From Annona cherimola (lineage: Eukaryota; Streptophyta; Magnoliopsida; Magnoliales; Annonaceae): a DNA stretch of 64,000 nt. Both the position numbers and the translations under genes were made by a program. Below are positions 44,501 to 54,232 of this stretch, piece by piece (positions within the stretch are counted from its first letter, which is position 1; each line of letters begins with the position of its first letter). The stretch covers positions 14,113,764-14,177,763 of the forward strand of contig CM059972.1 in assembly GCA_030490835.1 (NCBI GenBank). The letters are read 5' to 3'. The notes below the pieces were generated by a model that did no database searches, was not told the origin of the DNA, and saw nothing but the letters and a program-made list of their open reading frames with translations.

Positions 44501-47071
44501 ATATAGCCAAAACATTCTGTTAGAGAAAACAATTCCTCCATTTCAATCAATTATAAATTTATTTTGAGAGCATTTTAAAGGAATTCAGCCAATTTATACC
44601 ATATAGTAGTTGTTCAATGAGCCATTCTTAGAGAAGAAGCGAGCAACTGAAAAGGCAAGATCTTCAGCTGATCTTTGTGATGGTGGATCGCCATATGATC
44701 TAAACCTGAATAGCGAAAGCAGCAGATACAGTTAAGTCCTCTCTTCGAAACAGAATTGACAAAAATATGATGGCCATTCTGTTAACATGCTCAAAAAACT
44801 CTTCCTGGCCAAATACGACTGCCAGGTCACAAAATTGAAATCTTAGGCTTTCTGATTTGGTTATAAAGGGCATTTCAGAGCGACCAAATCATGGGGTTTC
44901 TTTTACGTTTCCACTAATAAGACCATAGATAGTCAGGTTCAAATTTCACATAAATAGGGATACTGCCCCCATCTACGGGTAAGTTCCGTAACGGATGGAT
45001 GTAATTTGTACCTAGGAATTATTCCAATTTCTCCAAAGGAAGTCCAGAATTCAACACATCAACATAAATGTCCAGATCTCATCATCAACAGAATATCTGG
45101 TGAATCGGCTATTTCGGGATGATTTCTAGAGAGTGAACTTACTGAGCAGTCCAGTTCTCAGTCCATATGAATGGCTTGTTTTCACTGTTTGGACCAGAGA
45201 AAGTGTCTCCGCAGTTCCTTCCGTTGCATGCGTTGATCTTCAAGAGAATATTGTAATTAGTCCTTTTCTATGGAGATGATCTTACCTATTGCAAGAATGA
45301 CAGTTGGATGGTCTAGGTACAGCATACTCACCACTGGATCTGGAGCATCCTTTTGCTTGCACATCACCCAGGGCACACCAGTATCCATTGAGACGGCCAT
45401 TTTTCCAGCCCACTGGACATAAGATGCTCCTTTCTCTTTAAAGGCAGGTTGAATGGTATTGTATTCATTTTCAATCTGTATCCACCACAGATTAAATGAG
45501 ATTAAAAACATTAAACAAGGCTCTTGAAATTTTGATTCGGAGAGATTTGGGCCCGTGTAGAAATCAAAACCTGTGATAGAATTATAGGACCACCCTGAGG
45601 GAAATAAAGCTTCTCTTTTTTCATCATGTCTACAATCATCTGTGTAAATCTCTTCATATGATTCTGTGGGAACAAAAAATTTACAATGAGTTGCACAGTT
45701 GTGGGTCATTTAAGTTCTTAGATCAACATATTCTTCTGAACATGCTCTTGTCAATCTGAATATAGCTTGATAGGGAAACAAAAGTTGAAAAGTGGAGACA
45801 GTCACCTTGAATGGTTCATTGTCTGTGCGGAACGTAATATCATCAACATCTCTTAACCAGTATGGCAATCCTCTGAAGTTCCATAGGCATTTGATCAATG
45901 TCAAGGGAATTAGCTTAGCTAAAAAGAAACATTGAAGGGAACACAAAAACAAAAACATACCCAAAGTTCCATTCTGCTTGGATGAAAGGCCCTAGCCTGA
46001 GGGTGACATACATGCCCTGCTTGTGCACCTCCTTGAGGAATTTGATAAGATCATTTCTTCCTTCAAAATTCAACTGCAATTCAAGAAGAGATCGCAACGG
46101 TCATGGCGAATCCCAAATTGTCGACCTGGGCATTTTGTTTTTTGGGGTTCACGCAAAGCTAATTTTGAAGTGACAAAAGCTAATTCAATGGGGCGAAACG
46201 ATTATTTTAGATCACTCCAAAAAACATATTTTTAATTTTTTTTTTTAATTTTTTTTGCAAACAATTAATCTAGTTATATTTAATTTATCAATTAATTTTT
46301 ACTACTTTTGGATATATATATATATATTGGATTTTTAAACATAGGAGTATTTTAATTATGTTTCAACAATCTAAAATGATTAAAATACCTCTACGTTTAA
46401 AAATTCAAAATAAATATATATACATTTTTAAAATTAGTAAAAATTAGTTTATAGATTAAACATAACTAGAATAATAATTTTGTAAAAAAAATTAATAAAA
46501 ACAAAAAAATATATGTATTTTTTAAGGTTTAAAAAAATATTTATTTTAAACCGGTCTAAAATGGTCTGAAATGATCGGGCCTCATTCATGGCCACCCTAA
46601 AGAAACCCAAAAAAAAAAAAAAAACAAAAAAAACAACACCAACTGTACATCCCTGGGGCAATACCTGGCCTTGAGCAACCTCGTGAACGTTCCAAAAGAC
46701 GTAAGTCTGGATAACGTTGAGCCCTCCGTGCCTGGCCTTTCCGATGAGTTTGGGCCACATCTGCCAAATGCAATCAAAGGAATCAGTTATATGTTATCGA
46801 ATTTATCATTGGAGGAAATAATTAAACAGTTACAGTTGGGTGTAAGCATGATAACAGAGAGAAATTAAAACAGCGGGAAAGGAAGTAGTAGCCGCAGCAG
46901 CAGTACATCAGGAGTGCTGCGGGGGTAGTGGATTGAGCCGGAAAAAAGAAGCTCCCTCTTCCCATTCACGATCAAAGATCGTCCATCGTAGGTCACTCCA
47001 TCCCCATAAGCGAAGCTTTGGAAGAGGAAGACCAGGGAAGCGAGCTGGATAAGAGCCTTCGGACCTGTCAT
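39473..47071 (-). CDS. Beta-galactosidase, GH35, with C-terminal SUEL lectin domain
   Basis: Nineteen exons with GT-AG introns: 47071-46907, 46760-46665, 46073-45961, 45872-45806, 45663-45571, 45475-45332, 45237-45143, 44705-44600, 44494-44410, 44311-44193, 43608-43441, 43216-43035, 42929-42820, 41425-41316, 41218-41111, 40516-40409, 40332-40186, 40088-39743, 39619-39473. The product is about 835 residues: signal peptide (1-24), GH35 domain with acid/base Glu182 (IENEY) and nucleophile Glu253 (WTENW), [10 protein letters not shown], beta-sandwich domains ([14 protein letters not shown]), then a galactose/rhamnose-binding lectin ([19 protein letters not shown]) from about 744. IENEYN and WTENWTAQ point to the BGAL7/BGAL15 group. 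Such enzymes are secreted and trim beta-galactosyl residues from wall polymers. The frame is open upstream to a non-ATG codon at 47095; the first ATG is 47071. Splice sites were read by eye; exon 17 could be off by one base. Confidence 0.93.
41478..41543. repeat. Microsatellite in beta-galactosidase intron 13
   Basis: ACGT/ACAT repeats passing into about 22 TA units, inside intron 13 (41426-42819). Confidence 0.9.
41600..41860. repeat. AT-rich dispersed repeat copy in intron 13
   Basis: Resembles 58740-58925: both carry AATTTTCATCCAAATT, then ATGTGTA...GG(C/T)CCTATTT, then AAATCAATGTAATAAAATA, then a GGATAAAT(A/G)ATT phrase. Related to the adjacent foldback. Confidence 0.6.
42140..42745. repeat. 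Long foldback element in intron 13
   Basis: Two ~260-bp inverted arms centred near 42450. AACAAATGAGAGAGCTTTCA (42352) faces the complement of AACAAATGAAAGAGTTTCCA, and ATAATAATATTTTATAGAAT faces ATAATACTTTATAGAATTAT. It makes intron 13 by far the gene's longest (1.4 kb). Non-coding; exact ends not fixed. Confidence 0.7.
46191..46582. repeat. Foldback MITE, shared-core family, copy 7, in intron 2 of the beta-galactosidase gene
   Basis: Inverted halves (CGATTATTTTAGATCAC at left, complement of CGATCATTTCAGACCAT at right) around a core with TTAATCTAGTTATATTTAAT and TTTTTACTACTTTTGGA. It fills most of intron 2 (46074-46664). A homopolymer A stretch follows at 46606-46633. Confidence 0.65.
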
Positions 47072-47455
47072 TGGAATGAACCAAATCCCCACCAATTGGG
47101 GAGGAGGTTTCTCTTCGGATTTTTATACTTGTTTCTGAAATTGCTTCAGTTGCCAACTTTAAGATTCCAAGTCAAAAACAGCTTGCTTGCTTCTCCAGGC
47201 CATTTAGAAGAAGCTGTTGTTGTTGTTGAAGAACGTATGAATGGAATGGCTTTAGAGACCGAGTCCAGCGGTTTCAGATGCTCAAGTTCGTTATTTCTCT
47301 ATATCACAGCTCCAGCTTGCATCTGTCAGGACAAAAATCAGTTATTCTTTTCCGTTTCCTACCTGTCCTCCTCATGAATATGCATGTAGTGACTACGTGT
47401 ATCAGAGCCAATCATGTACGTACAAATTTTTGATTTCATAACCATTTGAACCTTA
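47072..47455. other. Beta-galactosidase upstream region
   Basis: Presumed minus-strand promoter and 5' UTR. A short GTT/GTTGTT run at 47217-47231. No TATA box I would defend. Confidence 0.45.
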
Positions 47456-47981
47456 AATCCATTGCATTTAGAGATATTTTTTCTGGTACTTATGATTTTT
47501 AACGCAATTTGCGTTTATATCTATGATTTGAAATTTATTATAAATACGTTTAAGAATTTTTAAAATATTTATAGTTATGTCTACAACAAAAATTAATTTA
47601 TTCATTTTTTATATAACTAAAATACTTTTTAGTAAATCCAAACCATCATTGCTTTATTAATATAAATTTAGTTAATATGCCAAAATCACCTTGATTGAAT
47701 AACTTAGTGGGCCCTAATAAAAATAAAATTTTAAAATTAATTATAGAACATAAAAATATCTAATCAAAGTGATTTTTATGTATTAATTAAATTCACCTTA
47801 ATAAACTTAATGGATGGTTTGATTTATCATAAGTACTCTAATTTTTATAAAGGTAAGAGTATGAAAAGCAGGTTGACGTTTGTCACAAATATAACTGCAA
47901 ATATTTTAAAAACTCTTAAGTGCATTTGCAATAAATTTCAAATTATAGTGTGAAAATTATAGGCATAAGCACAAATATCTC
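47456..47981. repeat. Foldback element of a separate family
   Basis: A 526-bp inverted repeat: AAATCCAT...GATTTGAAATTTATTATAAA at left faces the complement of AAATCCAT...ATTTGAAATTTATTGCAAA at right, and CCAAACCATC faces GATGGTTTGA nearer the centre. It lacks the TTTTACCATTTTTG core marker. It lies about 385 bp upstream of the beta-galactosidase start. Confidence 0.7.
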
Positions 47982-49264
47982 ATGGATTTATAATCATAAT
48001 TATTATTTATTTTTTAATTAACATGAAAATACTTTCATAGAAAAGAATAACACCCTTAGAAGAGAACACCAAGTACCCTCCTTATATCTCAAGCTAATTA
48101 AATTGTTGAAAATTAGTTTTGACCATATACGTAAAATTTAATTTACTGGTGCTTCTATAAAAAAAATTAATATCGTATTATAGGAGATAATATCGATTTT
48201 ATCAGATAAATTTGTCGGTAAAAAATTTAAAAATTAAGAATAATTTCGTGATAAAAATTTCGATTTGTCATATAATAACTCTACAAAAACCTAATATTAA
48301 GTAATATAATGGTTTGCACGCATATATTTTTGAACCCTAATTAATAAAAGATAACACTTAATTCACAACTTTAATTATATTAGCACTTAATCCACAACTT
48401 TATTTGTGGATTTCATATCTTATTGATTATTATTTATTACTAGCGAATGGAGGCTTGTTCTGGGTGGTCAAGTACCACAGGTAGTCATGTGGTCTTTGAA
48501 ATAAAAAATGATTTTGGTTTTCAGAAATTAAAATTTTTAAATTTTAAAAATTCAAAGAATGCATCTAAATAGCACAAAAAATTTAAAAACTTGTATAAAT
48601 CTATCTATTTATGTGTGTGTGTATAGAATTTTGATTCAATGCGCCCTTGCGCATCAAAATTTGAATGTGCCTGTGAAAATCTATCGCCTAGATATGCATA
48701 TCTTATCCAGACTGAGGGACTTTAATGCTTTTTTGTTTTTTTTTTTTTTTTTTGATGAAAAGTGACTTTAATGCTTTAAACTAGCTGGAAATTTTATAGA
48801 TTCGCCTCCTTTCCATTCCGAACACCCAAAATACACCACCAGAAAGAGATTTCGCCGAAAATCCCATCGAACATTTATCCAAGAGAAAATCGCCATCAAC
48901 AACGAAGGAAGAATGACTTCTGCGCAATCTCCCTCAAAGCCCACGGCCCCCACTCAATCTCCTTCCCCAACATGATTTTTATGGCCGTAGTTGAGCTTGA
49001 TGAGGCAGACGACCAAGGTGATGGCCCAGCTGGCAAAAAAGCGGTCGCAGAAGACGATGAGCAGCGTCAGGCACTACTTGCTAATGGCGAGGCCCTAGAG
49101 TGTCTAGTGCGAGATCGAGGGCGGGACGTAGCTAAGAGTCAGGGCGGCGGTAAGACGTCGACAGTGGCCCCCTGGAAGACGATGCAAAAAGTGGGTAATC
49201 ACTTCCTGCACTTGTCTTCCTTCCTTTAGTCGGAGGTTGTTGTTGGAGGTTGCTCATGCCATCG
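47982..49264. other. Intergenic, no feature recognised
   Basis: AT-rich to 48700, then a T18 run and a higher-GC stretch (48780-49250) with an 85-codon plus-strand frame from 48972 that resembles nothing I know. Possibly a gene relic. Confidence 0.4.
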
Positions 49265-49272
49265 ATCGGCAG

Positions 49273-51022
49273 CAGTAGCGGACCGCGGACAAAGTTTACA
49301 CCTGTTTTAAAAAAAAATTATGTTTGAAGAATAATTTTTATCACATTGTATCACATAAAATTTTTTAAAGCATTATCCTGAATCTAAAATTAGGTAAACG
49401 AGATTATAACACCTAAATACAAAAGTGCGAAAAGCTAATTTACATTATCATGAATTTAAAAATAAAAAAGTTTGAATTTTTTTCTAAATGATGCATTGTG
49501 TTTTTAATTATTTGTCTACATAGAAAAATTAATTTGATTGAAAATTTTATAATATAATATTTTAAAATATGATTTTAAATAATCCGATGCATTTGAATCT
49601 AATATGAATTCTATATATATCTAATCATAATAATTTTTAGCATAGACATTCTTGGAGAAGATATTATGGGTGACTTAGATTTTTTTTAAAAAATAAAGAA
49701 AACAAAAGCAAAAACCGAATGTTATAATGTCATATAATAATTTCAACACTATATATGGAAGACGCGAGAAAATTTCTTATAAAAAATAAAAATAATCATT
49801 AAAGATATTGAAAATAATAAAAATTAAAATAATAGAAAATAATTATAATATAATGTCGAATGTCTAATAGTTGCCAAGTGCTACACTTACACATAATATA
49901 TCATTTCATCTACTTTAAATATTTTTCCTTATTTTCTAGTCTTGGAAAATCAAATAATAGATGAAAAACTAATTTAACATTTTATGGAGTTTATTTATGT
50001 GTCGTTGATGGTTAAAATTGGACCATCATCTACAAATATGGTCGAGTGGCTTAATGGATGCATCTAAGTTATGATGCTAAATTAAAAAATGATTTTATTC
50101 TCAACTTATATAATATAAGTATCAAAATAAATACACTTCTTTTAATAATTATTTGAATTAATGATGATAATATTAATATGTGAAATACATATATTGAGAT
50201 GAATGGTGATGGTATTAATATAGTAAAGCCATATATTAATAATCTTTTACCACTTGTTTTACCATGACATTAAAACATTTCTTCTAATAATTATTTTTTA
50301 GAATATAAATTACTTATATTATAATATTTTACACTAATAGTTTAATTTCTATAAATATTTTATTTATTTTTGTTTACTTCACTTACTATGATTTAAAGTA
50401 TCTTACAATCTTAGAAGGGAAAGATAATATTACATGCTATCAATTTATTTCCATCATCTTTAATGATTTAAATTTAAAGTAGAGAAAAATAACATAACTT
50501 TTTAATCACGACATGTCAAAAGCTTATTTTAAATTATAGAAGAAAAAGGAGAGGTGCAATTATGAAAGAAAGAAAGTAGGAAAAGGAAAAAGTCTAATTT
50601 GAGGAGGAAAGTCAAAAATAGTAATAATCCATCGTAAAGTACTATTAAATAAAATTTACAAGTTCTAGAAAACAATTATAGAAACTAAAAATATGCATAT
50701 TGTAAAGCAAAATTATTGTTGGAATCAATGAAAAACTAAATACAAGAAGAATAATATTAGATTCAATATCAAATCGGAATATTATTAAAACCAACAACAA
50801 ACCTTTAAAAAAAACATTTGTGAAAGTAAGTGTATACAGTTGCATTAAATTATAAGTTTTTAATAAGAGTAGGGACAATAAATTTTGGCTGGTGAGGGCA
50901 ATTAAATTTTAACTAGTAGAGGCAATATAGAAAAAATAATATAACCTATGATATATATTAATATTTTTAAAATTTCAGTGGGGACAATTGCCCCCACCCA
51001 ACTTTACATGGATTCGCCCCTG
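49273..51022. mobile_element. Non-autonomous hAT (Tip100-like) element
   Basis: 1750 bp. The left end is CAGTAGCGGACC; the right end is the complement of CAGGGGCGAATCC, with AATTGCCCCCACC just inside. Flanks ATCGGCAG (49265-49272) and ATTGGCAG (51023-51030) match at 7 of 8, the hAT target size. The CAGGGGCGGA terminus with a nearby GGGGGCAATTG is typical of Tip100-like hATs. The interior is very AT-rich and has no transposase. Confidence 0.75.
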
Positions 51023-51148
51023 ATTGGCAGAGCAAAAATTAGGCATAACAAATAGAACTTGAATTAATAGAAGCTGCTTATTGTTGGTTCGTATATGTTG
51101 CTGCTACCGTTGACGAATATGGGCACTAGCAATTGGGTTAGTTGTTGA

Positions 51149-51470
51149 TGTTGGAAATCATGTGATGCGGAAGCGTACCTGAATCCATGTGTGTGTAGAT
51201 TCCACCTGTAGACCGAGTAGAGCACGAGGTCTTCTCCCTCAACACTTCTCCCTATAATACTAGCGGTAGATGGGAACCACTTGTGATGTAAACGTGTGAG
51301 AGAGGGACCTAGACTCCTCTATTTACAGAGTCTTTCCCATCATGACTCAACTAGAAGTGTAGTTCTACCTGAACTCGGATTGTGTACGCATTTCAGATAT
51401 GACTGAGCTATCTTTAAATCCAAAGACTTATAATTTAATTAGGACACCTTATAGGAGTACAATTCTAACA
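51149..51470 (-). repeat. 3' LTR of the young Copia element
   Basis: 322 bp, TGTTGG...CTAACA on the plus strand, 316 of 322 identical to 57362-57683. A purine-rich tract (CCAAGTGGGTGAA on the minus strand, 51471-51483) abuts it. Confidence 0.93.
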
Positions 51471-51892
51471 TTCACCCACTTGGCCTAATTAAAATAAAAA
51501 TTAAGAAAGAAAAGAAAAATTATACTTAAAATACAATCCTTGGATTTAACATTTGAAAAATTACCAGACGAGTGCACTCATTTGAAAAACATGCCCAGTT
51601 ATTACATACGCAATCCAACTTTAATACTTAAGTTAAGATAATTTGTCAACATGGATCATGGCGATTATATGCAATATAAACATACTTCCTTCCATGCATC
51701 ACGATATTAACAAACTTACTTAACTAAGTTCTTAATGGCAGATTTACAATTATGTGATTTTAATGTCCCACATTAATATCAAATAGATAAAATCTTTTGT
51801 TTCCGAATCACATAAAATTGTCAACAAAATACCATAATGAAACAAAAAGAAAATAATCATCCAATATGAGATCTCAAAATGTATCGATTACA

Positions 51893-52375
51893 TCAATAAT
51901 TGTCCCACATAACAAGACCCATATTTCTTACATGTCCAGAGAAGACCTTAGGCGCCAGGGCCTTAGTCATGGGATCAACGATCATGTCAGCAGTACCAAC
52001 AAAACTAATCGATATCAGATGATCATTAATCCTTTCTTGTACTGAAATAAACTTAGCATCAATATGCTTGTTAGCGCCAGTAATTCTTCTATAATTGGAT
52101 AAGCTAATCGCTGATGAATTGTCACAACTGATTCTCATAGGCCTAGAGATAGAATCCATAATTTTAAGCTCTGAGATAAATTTCCTCAACCAAAGTGTAT
52201 ATGAGGATGCTTCATAACAGCCGACAAATTCAGCTTCCATGGTAGAGTCGACTACACGATTTTTTCTCCCACTCTTCCATGAAACTGCTCCACCGGCTAA
52301 TAAGAAAACATAGCCTGATGTGGATCTTCTGCTGTCTGTACAACCAGCATAATCTGAATCTATGTAACCGATCAC
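51893..52375 (-). pseudogene. Copia RNase H domain (part of broken pol)
   Basis: 160 codons with the Copia RNase H landmarks DSDYAGCTDSRRSTSGYVF, AVSWKSGRKNRVVDSTMEAE and CDNSSAISLSNYRR, and the usual C-terminus HIDAKFISVQERI...DPMTKAL. Intact in itself, but separated from RT by a frameshift at about 52380. Confidence 0.9.
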
Positions 52376-52385
52376 TTCTAATTGA

Positions 52386-53107
52386 TCAGTTTTTTTTTAC
52401 ATATGTGAGCTTATAATCTTTAGTTCCTTGGAGATATCGCATTACTTTCTTTACTGCTTTCCAATGTTCCATTCTTGGATTGCTTTGATATCTTCCAAGT
52501 AATCCCATTGCATAACTGATATCAGGATGTGTGCAAACTTGCGCATACATCATGCTCCCAAGAGCAGAAGCATATGGGATGGACCTCATTTCCTGTTTCT
52601 CAATCTCATTCTGTGGACACTGATGCAGACCATATTTTTTACCTTTAAAGATTGGCACTTCACATGATGAGCAATTGGACATTAGGAACCTTTCTAAAAT
52701 TTTATTGATATATGTCCTTTGTGATAACCCTAAAAGTCTTTTAGGCCTATTTCAATGAACCTCAATTCCTATGACACATGATGCATCACTCATATCTTTC
52801 ATATCAAAATGTTCAGAAAGGAAATTTTTAGTGTTATGTAAAAGACCTAAATCATTAGTAGCAAGCAAAATATCATCTACATATAGAATCAAAAATATAA
52901 ACTTGCTCCCACTCAACTTCAGATATATACATTAGTCACCAATGTTTTTTCTGTAAATCCAAAGGAAGTGATAACTTTGTTGAACTTTAAATACCACTGT
53001 CGGGAAGCTTGTTTAAGTTCATATATAGATTTCTTTAATTTGCATACTAATGTGTCCTTTCCTTCCATTTCAAATCCTTTAATAAAGAAAATTTTTTGAG
53101 TTCGCAA
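52386..53107 (-). pseudogene. Copia reverse transcriptase fragments
   Basis: Frames at 53107-52919 (LKKSIYELKQASRQWYLKFN) and 52682-52386 (SALGSMMYAQVCTHPDISYA, MRYLQGTKDYKL) are RT middle and C-terminal parts. Between them a stretch encoding ILFIRVDDILLAT-like sequence has frameshifts. The N-terminal RT half and integrase are absent. Confidence 0.85.
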
Positions 53108-53130
53108 AACTGAAAGAATATCCCATTACA

Positions 53131-53628
53131 TCAAGTTTTTTTTAGCAAAGAAATTAGATGTCTAGAAATGGACGGAACATAGAAAACGTCATGCAGTTCT
53201 AAAAAATGCCCTGTGTCAAGGCGAAGCTTGCAATTTCCTACTGCTTTGACTTTAGACTTGGTTAGATTGCCCATTAAGATAGATGACTCATGCAATTTTG
53301 GGTTGCGGGTTGAATAGAATGCCTGTAAAGAGTTTGAAACATGAATAGCAGCACCAGAGTCAATACACCATAAATTAGAGGATACATTTATGAAATTGGT
53401 TTCAAGGCAAACATGTACATAATTGTTACCTTTCTTTTCGAACCAACTCTTCCGCTTGAGACAATCTTTCTTAAAATGTCCTTTCTTTTTACAGAAATGA
53501 CACTTCTCAGCGGTCTTTTTCAATCCATCCTCTAAGCCTTTCTTTAATGGGAATTTATTCTTCCCTTTTTTCTTTCTTTGACTTGTACTGCTTAGAAGTC
53601 GATGTGAAATAGATAGCCATTGATCCAT
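53131..53628 (-). pseudogene. Copia gag zinc knuckle and protease
   Basis: Carries the CCHC knuckle CHFCKKKGHFKKDC and the aspartic protease signature WCIDSGAAIHVSN, then LHDVFYVPSISRHLISL. The frame is shifted relative to the upstream gag. After ISLLKKT it ends where GAG-pre-integrase should follow, marking the deletion junction near 53100-53135. Confidence 0.88.
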
Positions 53629-54232
53629 CTTGCTTTAATCTCTCTTCCTCTTGTACACACATGGATATTAATTCATTTAAAGTCCATTTATCCTTTTGTG
53701 TGTTATAAGAGATTTTAAATTGAGAAAACTGAGATGGAAGAGAGTTTAAGACAAATATGACTAGGAAAGAGTCAGAGATTTTCATCCCTAGTTTATTAAG
53801 TTTCCCAGCTATATTTGACATTTCCATTATGTGCTTTCGCACTCCACAAATGTCATCATATTTCATTGAAGTCAATTTGTTAGTGAGCATTCCAGCCAAT
53901 GCTTTATCTGACCCACTAAATTTTTTCTTAATTGAGTCTAGATAAGTTTTGGCACTTTCATTTTCAGGGTCAGAAATAGAGCCCCTGATATTCCTTTCGA
54001 TTGTACTCTTTATAATCATAAAAGACAACCTGTTGGAACGCTCCCATTTATCAAATTGAATCTTTTGACTATCAGTACTTTCAGGCGTTAAGTCACTAGG
54101 TTTTGCAACACGAAGGGCTAAGTCCAGATCCAAACATCCTAAGGTGATAAGTAATTGCTCATGCCAATCAGAGTAATTTGATCCATTCAGTGTCAGGATA
54201 TTAGACAGATGAGATTGAGGAACAGGAGTCAT
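53555..54232 (-). pseudogene. Copia gag (capsid part)
   Basis: A 225-codon frame from a real ATG: LNGSNYSDWHEQLLITLG, then YLDSIKKKFSGSDKALAGML and WTLNELISMCVQEEERLKQ, which is the UBN2-type Copia gag. It frameshifts into the knuckle/protease frame near 53560-53620. Confidence 0.9.
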
